A stretch of 64,000 nt of DNA from an uncultured bacterium (GTDB lineage: Bacteria; Bacteroidota; Bacteroidia; Bacteroidales; Bacteroidaceae), in the NCBI GenBank assembly GCA_905214795.1, contig CAJMNM010000007.1:33295-97294 (forward strand). Direction: 5' to 3'. The position numbers were made by a program, and so were the translations under genes. Position 1 is the first letter of the stretch; every line of letters starts with the position of its first letter. This document shows positions 37,377-46,045 of this stretch, piece by piece. The notes below the pieces were generated by a model. It was given only the letters and a program-made list of their open reading frames with translations, made no database searches and was not told where the DNA came from.

Positions 37377-37760
37377 GTTGACAGAGAGTATCTGTCAGTG
37401 TATCAGATACTTCATATAGAAATCATACGTTGACAAACGTTGACAAGTGTAGCCACAATTTTCTGTCCGCTAAAAATCCATAGCCAAACGTTGACACATT
37501 ATAATACTCTATTCTTTATAAGAAAAATCAGAAAGAATATAATATACTGTATTACAGCAGTTTCCAAGACTGACTTTATACCGGATTTTCATTGGATTTG
37601 CTGTCAACGCTGTCAACCATCAAATATATTCCTTCCTGATTTTCATAAAAAAAGATTCGCTATCAATCGCCAAACCTGCTGTATTGAATATGACAGGTAA
37701 CACATAATCCATACAAATCCCACAATCTCCGGAATAATCCCATATTTGACGTATTGACAG
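37377..37760. repeat. GTTGACA repeats
   Basis: Forward copies are at 37377-37383, 37429-37435, 37439-37445 and 37490-37496. Reverse copies (TGTCAAC) are at 37602-37608 and 37611-37617. A near copy ATTGACA is at 37754-37760. Two pairs are spaced about one turn apart (10 and 9 bases). Confidence 0.55.
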
Positions 37761-37825
37761 CTAATAATCAACTGTTTACCTTTACGGCATCCAATAAACG
37801 AAAAGATTAACCAGCATGAGAAATA

Positions 37826-38047
37826 ATGAAAGTTGTTCCGGAAAAGACATATTCAGTAAAGGAGGCAGCACGCTACCTGGGTGTTCACCGCTGCACCATC
37901 TACGCCTATATCCGCTACCTGGAAAAGCCGCTGGCTTTCCTGAAGATACCTGATAAGGCAAAAAGAGTGTTCAGAGGAATTGACCTGATAGCCTACAAGG
38001 AAACCGGTCTGCCCAAACGTGGCCGCAAGCGTAAGAAACACCGTTAG
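37826..38047 (+). CDS. Helix-turn-helix protein, excisionase-like
   Basis: A 73-residue basic protein starting KVVPEKTYSVKEAARYLGVH, then RCTIYAYIRYLEKPLAFLKI and a very basic end (PKRGRKRKKHR). The pattern is that of the HTH_17/excisionase fold with an extended DNA-binding tail. It overlaps by 4 bases the convergent gene at 38044. It is probably a regulator of excision or transfer of the element. Confidence 0.75.
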   Translation: MKVVPEKTYSVKEAARYLGVHRCTIYAYIRYLEKPLAFLKIPDKAKRVFRGIDLIAYKETGLPKRGRKRKKHR

Positions 38048-38427
38048 TTCAGTCTGTCCCATGGAATGGTATCCAGGACATTATATTTGGCATTCATAGC
38101 TGCAAGTTCAAGAGCCAGCAGCCTCGCCCTTAGTCTGACATCCTCCATGTCGGCCACGGCCTGAAGGAACTCCGAAGGTTCCATTGCTCCTGACTGAATC
38201 ATCCACTCCTTTGCACATTTCTCAGGGACAACGGCACTGACGAAAGAGAATATTCCTTTTGCTATGCAGCCGGCTGTACCGTCACCGGCTTCAATGGTAA
38301 AATAGAACGGCACACCGCTCGAAGTCTTCCGTTTGAAATTGAGAAACCGGATTCCATCCATGTTTTCCATAGAAACGCTCCACCCATGCCGGGCAGAGAT
38401 ATTAAAAATATTACGACAATTTTCCAT
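38044..38427 (-). CDS. Hypothetical protein
   Basis: A 127-residue protein without a domain I can name. The first ~60 residues look like a beta-rich half (HGWSVSMENMDGIRFLNFKR, then PFYFTIEAGDG). The rest is helical and ends with RARLLALELAAMNAKYNVLD. It lies downstream of the DUF2958-like gene in the same direction with a ~100-base gap, and is probably an accessory protein of the element. Confidence 0.6.
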   Translation of the reverse strand: MENCRNIFNISARHGWSVSMENMDGIRFLNFKRKTSSGVPFYFTIEAGDGTAGCIAKGIFSFVSAVVPEKCAKEWMIQSGAMEPSEFLQAVADMEDVRLRARLLALELAAMNAKYNVLDTIPWDRLN

Positions 38428-38526
38428 TAACCATACAATTATAGTTTTGTTTTCATTTACCTGCTATAATAAGCAGCCGGTCTTGTCCGTGACGGATAGG
38501 ACCGGCCACTTCTGTTTTCATACAGC

Positions 38527-38886
38527 CTATTCAAACCTTGCAAGAAATTCCTGAAGCCTGCTGTCCTGAATCTGTTTCAGCGGAACCGGATTAAAGTCCT
38601 GCTGCTGCCTTACCTGAAGCTTGCCAAGTCCCTGAGCACTCAGGTCAAGTTCCACATCCGAAAGCTCATTGAGGGAAATATACCCGTATTCATCCTCCAT
38701 GAGTCCTATTACGATACCGAATAGAATCACATCGTCGTCCTCCCTGTTTCCTTCAAGGATAAACCACCTTATATCACCAAGGGCAAAAACCGCACGGCAA
38801 ACAGCCTCTTTTCCCTTGCCGTCCTGGGAGTAGAGCGGATAACCCTCCAGAGCTTCCGCCAGTTGTGTTGTCATCAATCTGCACAT
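38527..38886 (-). CDS. DUF2958-like protein
   Basis: The 119-residue protein aligns in layout with DUF2958 proteins of plasmids and ICEs: an N-terminal helix ending in EALEGYPLYSQDGKGKEA, then FALGDIRWFILEGNREDDDV and FGIVIGLMEDEYGYISLNEL. The family is found in transfer-related operons but has no established function. The start at 38886 gives an N-terminus of the expected length. The ATG at 38874 is an alternative. Confidence 0.75.
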   Translation of the reverse strand: MCRLMTTQLAEALEGYPLYSQDGKGKEAVCRAVFALGDIRWFILEGNREDDDVILFGIVIGLMEDEYGYISLNELSDVELDLSAQGLGKLQVRQQQDFNPVPLKQIQDSRLQEFLARFE

Positions 38887-39158
38887 ATCAGTAAAAATTT
38901 AAAAAGATTGTTTGATACTCATTCTTTTTGTTCGCATAACACTTGATTTTGAAGTTCCAGTCCTTTTCCCTCCGGTAAAGCTCATTGAGCTTCATGGCCG
39001 GGATAAACCGTTTTATGTGCATTTGTGACTGCGGACCAAAGGGAGAAAAAGACAAGTGTGCAGTCAGAGAATGCAGACGGAATACCCAAATTTTTGAGGC
39101 ATGAGAAAATTTGCGGAAGGCTGCCGTCAAGTCCTCCGACTGAAAGCGCAAGCGTCAC

Positions 39159-39188
39159 TTGGCGTTTCTCCAGTCCGCAGTACCTTTG
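39159..39188 (+). promoter_or_regulatory. Promoter ahead of the hairpin repeats
   Basis: TTGG (39159-39162), 18 bases, TACCTTTG (39181-39188). Transcription rightwards would run through both repeat units. Confidence 0.5.
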
Positions 39189-39272
39189 CACATAAAAAAT
39201 GGTTTCGGCTATGATGCTCCAATGTTTTCCTGATATTCAATATTCTGAGATTTCCGAAGAACACAGTATCCG

Positions 39273-39451
39273 TTTTCAGACAAACCACCGGTAACCGGTT
39301 GCCAATGTCAGAGCCTTTGAAGTGAAGAGCAGTGTAACCTTAAAGGCTCTGTCTTTGGCAACTGTCCTGATTTATCTGCATGATTGTATGAACCTGTCGG
39401 CTGAAACTTGCCTGGTATCGGGATACGAAGCAAGTCAGCCGGTTAGTTTCC
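39273..39451. repeat. Hairpin repeat unit A
   Basis: First stem: TTGCCAA (39299-39305) with TTGGCAA (39355-39361), then a 3x3 internal loop, then CAGAGCCTTT (39309-39318) with AAAGGCTCTG (39342-39351). Second stem: CGGCTG (39398-39403) with CAGCCG (39436-39441), a 2-base bulge, ACTTGC (39406-39411) with GCAAGT (39430-39435), and GTATC (39415-39419) with GATAC (39422-39426). Unit B repeats this with about one base in ten changed. Confidence 0.6.
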
Positions 39452-39600
39452 GTAGCATAAGGCAAGTTGTTCCGGCATCGCATGAAATACGAACAGTCGG
39501 AACAGATTGCTTGTCTTTTAAGACGAGTATTCAAGGATACAGGCCGTTCCGTCAGTGCAAGCTTTAGCCTGCATCATCGGGACGGTCTGCTTGTATTCAT

Positions 39601-39780
39601 TTTTCAGACATATTATCAATAACCAGTCGCCAATGTCAGAGCCTTTAAAGTTAAGAGCAGCGCAACCTTAAAGTCTCTGTCTTTGGCAACTGTCCTGATT
39701 TATCAGTATGGTTGTATAAACCTGTCGGCTGAAACTTGCTTGGTATTGTAGATACGAAGCAAGTCATCCGGTAGTTTTCA
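39601..39780. repeat. Hairpin repeat unit B
   Basis: A direct copy of unit A, starting 328 bases later. Differences fall mostly in loops. The CTTTAA/TTAAAG pairing in the first stem is longer than in unit A, and one C-T mismatch replaces a pair. The structure is broadly kept although the sequence drifted, which suggests the fold matters. Confidence 0.6.
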
Positions 39781-39907
39781 CATTGAATAAATAAAGTACT
39801 TTGGTAATATTAAATTCAAGCAGAAGTTAGAAGATTTATAGTATTAAATTTTTTATTATTGGCAGAATTATATAAGTTTGCGTGTTAGTTTAATAAATAA
39901 AAGATAT

Positions 39908-40129
39908 ATGAGCAACCTTAATAGAATTAAAGTAGTTCTGGTAGAACAAAAAAAAACAGGTAAATGGTTGGCTGATCAGTTAGGAAAGTCTACGTGCACA
40001 GTAAGTAAGTGGTGTCAGAATACTACTCAACCAGATTTACTGACATTGGAACAAATTGCACAACTTTTAGAGGTTGATATTAGAGACCTGCTTGTTGGTA
40101 CAAAACTAACAACCACATCAAAATATTGA
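39908..40129 (+). CDS. XRE-family regulator beside the R-M island
   Basis: A 73-residue protein whose residues ~1-60 form a helix-turn-helix (NRIKVVLVEQKKTGKWLADQ, then LGKSTCTVSKWCQNTTQPDL). The end LEVDIRDLLVGTKL is typical of small Cro/C-like proteins that control restriction-modification genes. I chose the ATG at 39908 over an upstream TTG. It lies ~310 bases before the methyltransferase gene with a decayed gene between them. A control-protein role is inference. Confidence 0.8.
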   Translation: MSNLNRIKVVLVEQKKTGKWLADQLGKSTCTVSKWCQNTTQPDLLTLEQIAQLLEVDIRDLLVGTKLTTTSKY

Positions 40130-40135
40130 TATGTT

Positions 40136-40376
40136 ATGGCAAATACGTTCATTATAACTTGTTGTGGCAAGACAAATACATATCCTGAAAGTCTGCAAAA
40201 AATGACCAAAGAGTTCAAAATGGATATGTTTTGCTGTGATGGTAGTTAGGCTAGAGATATAGTATATTTATCAAGATTTGACAGTTGGCGAGAAGGTGTG
40301 TATGGATACAGATCACTCGTTGACTCATGAACTTGAAACTATGCTTGCAAAAATGTTTGCTACTACGCAATATTAA
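40136..40376 (+). pseudogene. Decayed copy of the small gene at 34731
   Basis: Translation from the ATG at 40136 gives MANTFIITCCGKTNTYPESL and later FCCDGS, matching the 34731 protein, then TAG where the intact copy has Glu (GAG). A frameshift follows, after which CMDTDHSLTHELETML and a final KMFATTQY match the other copy again in a second frame. It is clearly a nonfunctional remnant. Confidence 0.85.
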
Positions 40377-40442
40377 TGAACTATACAATATATAAGTTGG
40401 CGTTTATGCTATAATTTTTTAGTATGTAAAATAAAGAAATAA

Positions 40443-41753
40443 ATGAATCAAAATAAGAATTATAAGTTTATAGATTTATTTGCTGGAGCTGGTGGTTTGT
40501 CTGAAGGCTTTATTAGAGCTGGCTTTGAACCGATAGCTCATATAGAAATGGATCATTATGCATGTGATACCTTAAAAACACGTGCTGCGTACCATTACTT
40601 AAAAGCAAATAATAAACTATCAATATATGAACAATATTTAAGGACAAAGAAAGAAAAAACTGATGGTGCTTGGTTGTGGAATCAAGTGCCAAAAGAAGTT
40701 ATTGACACAGTTATTCAAGAAGCAATAGGTAAAGAAACCATTGATGGGATTTTTAAAAAAGTTGATAGACTGTGCAAAGGTCAAAAGGTCGATATTATAA
40801 TTGGAGGTCCCCCTTGTCAAGCATATTCGATTGCCGGACGAGCTAGACTAGGGAAAAAAATTGAAGATGATCCACGAAATGATTTATATAAATTTTATGT
40901 GGAATTTCTGAAGCGATACAGTCCGGAAATGTTTGTTTTTGAAAATGTTCTTGGAATTAAAACAGCCAAAAAAGGTGAACCGTTCAGAGACTTACAGAGA
41001 CTGGTCAATGACCTCGGATATAAAATGGAACCGGTTGAACAAATTGCATCTGAGCATGGTGTCTTACAAAAAAGACATAGGATTATCATTGTTGGTTGGA
41101 AAATAAATCGTTCAGGAAGCGATATTCCTACAACTTATAACTATCCAACCCTTGAAAAAGAAGATATGCCATATTCTATAATGAAGGATTTGTTTTGTGA
41201 TCTTCCTGAAAGAAAAGCTGGAGAAGGTGAATTATGTGGTATTGTTGAATATACAAAACCCTTGGAGGAAATGGAGTATCTTAGGAAAACAGCAATAAGA
41301 GGTGTTCTTAATTTTACGACTCAACATATTGCAAGACCAACAAATGATAATGATAGGGAAATATATAGACAAGCTGTATTGATGTGGAAAACAGGTAAAA
41401 GGCTTAATTATGCAAAACTCGATCCAGCCTTACAAAAACATAAAAATAAAGAATCTTTTTGTAATCGTTTTTGTGTCGTTGATCCCAATGGAGTTTGTCA
41501 TACCGTTGTGGCTCATATTGCGATGGATGGACATTACTATATATATCCCAACGAAACTCCTACTTTAGAGAATGTTCGTTCAATAACAATAAGAGAAGCA
41601 GCTAGAATACAATCGTTTCCTGATGATTTCTTCTTTGAGGGAAGCCGAAGTGCAGCTTTTAAGCAAATAGGAAATGCTGTACCTGTTGTATTAGCAGAAA
41701 AAATTGGCCTGAAAATAAAAAAGTTATTGAAAAATGAGGATAGATTACGATAG
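40443..41753 (+). CDS. C5-cytosine DNA methyltransferase (Dcm type)
   Basis: The 436-residue protein has all main motifs: I YKFIDLFAGAGGLSEGF at residues ~7-23; IV IIGGPPCQAYSIAGR with the catalytic Cys near 125; VI FENVLG near 166; VIII QKRHRIIIVG; and X FKQIGNAVPVVLAEKIG near the C-terminus. The segment between VIII and X is the target-recognition region. It methylates cytosine at a sequence not predictable here. It overlaps the next gene by 20 bases, showing tight coupling in the R-M operon. A Vsr gene 9 kb downstream fits a C5 methyltransferase. Confidence 0.93.
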   Translation: MNQNKNYKFIDLFAGAGGLSEGFIRAGFEPIAHIEMDHYACDTLKTRAAYHYLKANNKLSIYEQYLRTKKEKTDGAWLWNQVPKEVIDTVIQEAIGKETIDGIFKKVDRLCKGQKVDIIIGGPPCQAYSIAGRARLGKKIEDDPRNDLYKFYVEFLKRYSPEMFVFENVLGIKTAKKGEPFRDLQRLVNDLGYKMEPVEQIASEHGVLQKRHRIIIVGWKINRSGSDIPTTYNYPTLEKEDMPYSIMKDLFCDLPERKAGEGELCGIVEYTKPLEEMEYLRKTAIRGVLNFTTQHIARPTNDNDREIYRQAVLMWKTGKRLNYAKLDPALQKHKNKESFCNRFCVVDPNGVCHTVVAHIAMDGHYYIYPNETPTLENVRSITIREAARIQSFPDDFFFEGSRSAAFKQIGNAVPVVLAEKIGLKIKKLLKNEDRLR

Positions 41754-43206
41754 TCTCAGAACTGCGAATGCAATACCATGTGCCGCTTCAATGATTGAAA
41801 CATTTAGAGCAATAGGGTACAATATCGAAACTGCAGTAGCAGATATTATAGATAATTCAATATCTGCAAATGCGAAAAATGTGTGGGTCACAAGACATTG
41901 GCATGGAGATAAATCTTTCATAACAATTAAAGATGATGGATGCGGCATGAATAGTCAAGAAATAATTGATGCAATGCGTCCTGGAAGCCATAGCCCATTA
42001 GAAGAACGCTCTAAAACAGATCTTGGCAGATTTGGATTAGGTCTGAAAACAGCATCATTTTCACAATGTAGAAAATTAACTGTCCTTAGTAAAAAATCCG
42101 GATACCATAGTGCATACTGGACTTGGGACTTGGATTATGTAGCACAAACCAATGAATGGACTCTTTTACAATGGATTCCTGAATATTTGGACGAATCTGT
42201 AGATGATATTGAACATGGAACTCTTGTAATATGGTCAGATTTAGATAAAGTCGTTAGAAAAGGAACTTCCGAAAATGATATAAATGCAAAGGAAAAGTTT
42301 TCCAATTCTTTAGACCGTGTCCGTCAACATATTGCAATGACCTTTCACAGATTTCTTGAAGAAAAATCTTTAAAGATATTTTGGTGTGGTCATGAAATAG
42401 ATCCTTGGAATCCCTTTTGTATAAGTGAATCTAAAACTCAGTCAAGACCTACAGAAGGAATCGTTGGAGGTATTAAATTGAAGGGATATGTATTGCCACA
42501 TAAAAGTGCCTTTTCTTCAGAGAAGGCTTATAATGTGGCAGAAGGCATTAACGGCTGGCCAGCTCAACAAGGATTTTATGTATATAGAGGGAAACGTTTA
42601 TTGTTAGCTGGGGATTGGCTTGGACTATTCAGAAAAGAAGAGCATTATAAATTAGTCCGCATTCAGGTAGATATTCCTAATACATTAGATAGTGAATGGC
42701 AGATTGATATTAAAAAATCAAAGGCGTATCCTCCTATACAATGTCAGAATCAACTTGAAGCATATGCAAAGGATGTGAGGAAAATAGGATGTGAGGTTTA
42801 TCGTCATAGAGGAAAGATACTGAAACAACGTGCAGGTCAAAGTTTTCAGCCGCTGTGGAATGAGAAAAGGAAAGACAATAAATGGTCTTTTGTTATAAAT
42901 CGAGATAATGCTATGATTCAGCAATTAAAAGATATGGCTCACACAGATTCCGATAAAGCCTTTAATTATTTATTACGTCTTATAGAGGAAACTATACCTG
43001 TTAAGACAATTTATATCAACGAAGCTAAAGGTGAAGAATCTCATAAAGAACCATTTGAAGGTTCAGATACTTCTGTAGTGAAAGATATGATTACAAGAAT
43101 GTATCAGAATCTAATGGCTTCCAATATGACTTCAGAACAAGCTAAAGCATATATAATGACTATTGAGCCATTAAATTCATTTGAAGAACTCATTGAACAA
43201 TTGTGA
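41734..43206 (+). CDS. GHKL ATPase of the MORC/MutL-like R-M type
   Basis: The 490-residue protein has an N-terminal histidine-kinase/Hsp90/MutL-type ATPase. The N-box is AVADIIDNSISANA (Asn near residue 41, with Asp at the usual Glu site). G1 is IKDDGCGMNS near 65-74, and G2 is GRFGLGLKTASFSQ near 98-111. An S5-like domain and a helical C-terminus follow (around 270-490). This combination with C5 methyltransferase, Z1, DUF4420, AIPR and Vsr proteins was described by Iyer, Abhiman and Aravind (2008) as a group of restriction-modification systems and a likely source of eukaryotic MORC proteins. It probably acts as a conformational clamp in the effector complex. It ends one base before the Z1 start. 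Confidence 0.88.
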   Translation: MRIDYDSLRTANAIPCAASMIETFRAIGYNIETAVADIIDNSISANAKNVWVTRHWHGDKSFITIKDDGCGMNSQEIIDAMRPGSHSPLEERSKTDLGRFGLGLKTASFSQCRKLTVLSKKSGYHSAYWTWDLDYVAQTNEWTLLQWIPEYLDESVDDIEHGTLVIWSDLDKVVRKGTSENDINAKEKFSNSLDRVRQHIAMTFHRFLEEKSLKIFWCGHEIDPWNPFCISESKTQSRPTEGIVGGIKLKGYVLPHKSAFSSEKAYNVAEGINGWPAQQGFYVYRGKRLLLAGDWLGLFRKEEHYKLVRIQVDIPNTLDSEWQIDIKKSKAYPPIQCQNQLEAYAKDVRKIGCEVYRHRGKILKQRAGQSFQPLWNEKRKDNKWSFVINRDNAMIQQLKDMAHTDSDKAFNYLLRLIEETIPVKTIYINEAKGEESHKEPFEGSDTSVVKDMITRMYQNLMASNMTSEQAKAYIMTIEPLNSFEELIEQL

Positions 43207-43207
43207 T

Positions 43208-46045
43208 ATGGAAGAATTATATAATAAAGCCTTAAATATTTGCCGTTTATTTATTGGTGCAATACCTGTTGTAACTGATGAACAGATTAATACCGCTATA
43301 GAGCAAGTCTCTTTTATGCCAGATTTTAAAATGTTGGATAAACACATATTAAAAAAGAAACTACTTGCCCATTATGGTGTAAGAATTCAAGATTTTCAAA
43401 TATTGGAAGGAAACGACAGACGTTTACCTTGGCTTAAAGAATTTAAAGCAAATAAAATATCTAATTGGAACTTTTGGACAAGATACAAGTTATATCTTTC
43501 AGAGCAGAAAGGATATGCTCCGGCAGTTATAAATCAATTAGATGAAATCACTGATAGAATATTAGATAACTTGTTTAATCCTCAACAAGTTAATATCTCA
43601 ATAGATAAAAAAGGGCTTGTTGTAGGGCAAGTGCAATCAGGGAAGACAGCAAATTATACAGGTTTGATTTGTAAAGCTGCTGATGCAGGTTTTAATTTTA
43701 TCATCGTATTAGCAGGTATTCATAATAATCTAAGAAGTCAGACACAAAGTCGAATTGATGAAGGATTTTTAGGTTTTGATACACAATACGAGCGAGCATA
43801 CTCAATAAACTCAACAACTAAAATAGGTGTTGGTCTTATTCCTGGATTTGATTCAGCAATTGCAAATTCATATACGACAAGTATTGATAAAGGAGACTTT
43901 AATAGTAGGGCTGCAAATACGGCTGGATTTAATTTTAATGCACCACAGCCTATTATCTTGGTTGTGAAAAAAAATGCATCTGTACTTAAACGTCTTTATA
44001 AATGGCTTTGTGCACAAACTTCTGGTAAGAAACAAATATCAAATAAATCTCTTTTGTTAATTGATGATGAAGCTGATAATGCGTCCATTAATACAAAAAA
44101 AGATAAGGATACAGATCCAACTGCCATAAATGATAATATTCGTAAGATTATACAACTGTTCAATCGCTCTGCATATGTAGGATATACAGCAACTCCATTT
44201 GCGAATATATTTATAGCACAGGACGAAACAGACTTATTTCCAAGGGACTTTATAATAAATTTGCCAGCTCCAGATAATTATATTGGGCCAAATAAGGTTT
44301 TTGGCACGTCTTCTGAAACTTCTGAAGAAGAGGATGATGTATTGCCTATTGTCATTCCTATTGATGATTATAAGGCTTTTATACCTGATGGACATAAAAA
44401 GGATGATAAAAAACCAACAAAAAGTGATATTCCTGAGTCTTTGAAGCTTGCTATTAAATGTTTTATTTTAACATGCGCAATTAGAAGAGCCAGAGGACAG
44501 GAGAACAAGCATAATTCCATGCTAATACATGTGTCAAGATATCAGGTTTGGCAAAATGAAATTCGGGATATTGTGAACGAACAGTTCAGGTACTATAAAC
44601 AAGAAATAGAAGCTAATGATCCCGCTGTTTTAGCCGAGTTTCGGGCTTTATTAGAAGGAAATGTAAACGGGTGTCCATCGTATAAACAGATAACAGAAAA
44701 AATTAAGGGGTCTCCTTCTCTTTCAAAGATTGATCAAGACTTAACAGTTCATAAATGGGATGAAATAAAGCCATTATTATACCAAGCAGTTCAAAAAATT
44801 GAAGTAAAATCTATTAATGGTTCCTCTGGTGATGTTGTTGACTACCAATTAAATTCTAAAACCGGTATTTCAGTTATTGCAATTGGTGGAGATAAGTTAT
44901 CTAGAGGCTTAACGTTAGAAGGTTTATCGGTAAGTTATTTTCTAAGAGCTTCGAAGATGTATGATACTCTTATGCAGATGGGAAGATGGTTTGGTTATCG
45001 TCCTGGCTATGTTGATTTGTGCCGTTTGTTTACTAGTAGCGAACTTAATGAATGGTATAGGCATATTGCTGTAGCTTCATCTGAGCTACTTGATGAATTT
45101 GATTATTTAGCGGAATCAAGAAGTACTCCAGAAACTTATGGTTTAAGAGTTCGTACTCATCCAGGTTGTCTTCAAATTACTGCTCTAAATAAAATGCGTA
45201 ATTCACATGAAATTCAGGTATCATGGGCTGAAAGACTTATTGAAACATATCAGTTACCACTGAATGAGGATTTAAAGAATAAGAATCTTGTTGAAACAGA
45301 TAATTTTCTCAGTAAGTTAGGTAAGCCTTTAATAAAAAACGAGAATTATCTGTGGACTAATGTTTCTCCGGTTGATGTCTGTGAATATTTCAGTAATTTC
45401 AGTGTAGCTGAGGGACTTAGAAAAGTAAACATGGAGTTAATTTGTGAATATATTCAAGAATTAGTATCTAAAGGAGAACTTACAAAGTGGAGCGTTGTAT
45501 TAATGAATAAGACAACACGGTCGAATGCTAGAGAAACTATAAAGAAGCATACTTTTTGTGGCTCTTATTCTGTATCATGTTTTAATCGTAGCCGTGCTGT
45601 AGATTCCAGCAATTATAAAACATACTTCATAAGAAAGAATCATATTGTCGGAAATCCTAGCGATGAATTAATAGATCTTGATGATGATTTATTAAATGAA
45701 GCTTTAAAAGAAACAATCGAACTTAATAAAAAGAAAGGGATTGAATGGAAACATACATATCCACAGCCAATAGTTGTTAGGTCGAAGTTTAGACCAATAA
45801 ATCAACCGTTACTAATTATTTACCCACTTAATCCTGAATATGCAAATGTTAAGGATGAAAATGGTAATATTGTGCCAGGTACAACTATCTTTACAGCAGA
45901 AGATGATCCTTTTGTCGGATTTGCCATTTCATTCCCTCACACCAATACAAATTGTGCAGTTTCATACAAGGTAAATATGGTGGCAGAGTATGCTGACATT
46001 GAAGATAATTTTGATAATGAAAACGACAACACATATGGCGACTAA
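43208..46045 (+). CDS. Z1-domain helicase-like ATPase
   Basis: The 945-residue protein shows superfamily-II helicase motifs adapted as in the Z1 family: motif I VVGQVQSGKTANYTGLIC near residues 138-155, motif II LLIDDEADNASI near 283-294, motif III SAYVGYTATPFANIF. A C-terminal lobe has SVIAIGGDKLSRGLTLEG and YDTLMQMGRWFGYR. It probably uses ATP to move along or remodel DNA in the restriction complex. I chose the ATG at 43208, one base after the GHKL stop, over 43181. It overlaps the next gene by 11 bases. Confidence 0.9.
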   Translation: MEELYNKALNICRLFIGAIPVVTDEQINTAIEQVSFMPDFKMLDKHILKKKLLAHYGVRIQDFQILEGNDRRLPWLKEFKANKISNWNFWTRYKLYLSEQKGYAPAVINQLDEITDRILDNLFNPQQVNISIDKKGLVVGQVQSGKTANYTGLICKAADAGFNFIIVLAGIHNNLRSQTQSRIDEGFLGFDTQYERAYSINSTTKIGVGLIPGFDSAIANSYTTSIDKGDFNSRAANTAGFNFNAPQPIILVVKKNASVLKRLYKWLCAQTSGKKQISNKSLLLIDDEADNASINTKKDKDTDPTAINDNIRKIIQLFNRSAYVGYTATPFANIFIAQDETDLFPRDFIINLPAPDNYIGPNKVFGTSSETSEEEDDVLPIVIPIDDYKAFIPDGHKKDDKKPTKSDIPESLKLAIKCFILTCAIRRARGQENKHNSMLIHVSRYQVWQNEIRDIVNEQFRYYKQEIEANDPAVLAEFRALLEGNVNGCPSYKQITEKIKGSPSLSKIDQDLTVHKWDEIKPLLYQAVQKIEVKSINGSSGDVVDYQLNSKTGISVIAIGGDKLSRGLTLEGLSVSYFLRASKMYDTLMQMGRWFGYRPGYVDLCRLFTSSELNEWYRHIAVASSELLDEFDYLAESRSTPETYGLRVRTHPGCLQITALNKMRNSHEIQVSWAERLIETYQLPLNEDLKNKNLVETDNFLSKLGKPLIKNENYLWTNVSPVDVCEYFSNFSVAEGLRKVNMELICEYIQELVSKGELTKWSVVLMNKTTRSNARETIKKHTFCGSYSVSCFNRSRAVDSSNYKTYFIRKNHIVGNPSDELIDLDDDLLNEALKETIELNKKKGIEWKHTYPQPIVVRSKFRPINQPLLIIYPLNPEYANVKDENGNIVPGTTIFTAEDDPFVGFAISFPHTNTNCAVSYKVNMVAEYADIEDNFDNENDNTYGD

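Larger units (their letters stand above)
37064..37825. other. Gene-free region with promoter, hairpin and GTTGACA repeats
   Basis: No credible protein is encoded in ~760 bases. It holds a nested hairpin (37172-37212), a good plus-strand promoter (37219-37249) and repeated GTTGACA sequences (37377-37760). The frame at 37440-37700 has no family resemblance and runs through the repeats. It could be an origin, a transfer-origin region or a long leader for the small HTH gene at 37826. Confidence 0.5.
38887..39907. other. Gene-free region with a promoter and repeated hairpin units
   Basis: About 1 kb without a credible gene. It contains a promoter at 39159-39188 and two ~180-base direct repeats (39273-39451 and 39601-39780) that each fold into two hairpins, with further inverted repeats between them. 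Frames within it (such as 39322-39567) run through the hairpins and have no family resemblance. The 38,900-39,150 part has nothing recognisable. Confidence 0.55.

Noticed and set aside
37440..37700. 86-residue frame among the GTTGACA repeats
   Set aside because: No promoter spacing, no recognisable sequence, and it runs through the repeats.
39322..39567. 81-residue frame inside the hairpin repeat
   Set aside because: It starts in the stem of unit A and is not preserved in unit B. The region behaves like structured non-coding DNA.
39273..39780. Retron msr-msd or group II intron
   Set aside because: The hairpins suggest a structured RNA, but no reverse transcriptase gene is present anywhere nearby.
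39273..39780. CRISPR array or integron attC sites
   Set aside because: Only two long units with no short regular spacers, and no convincing attC core sites or integron integrase.
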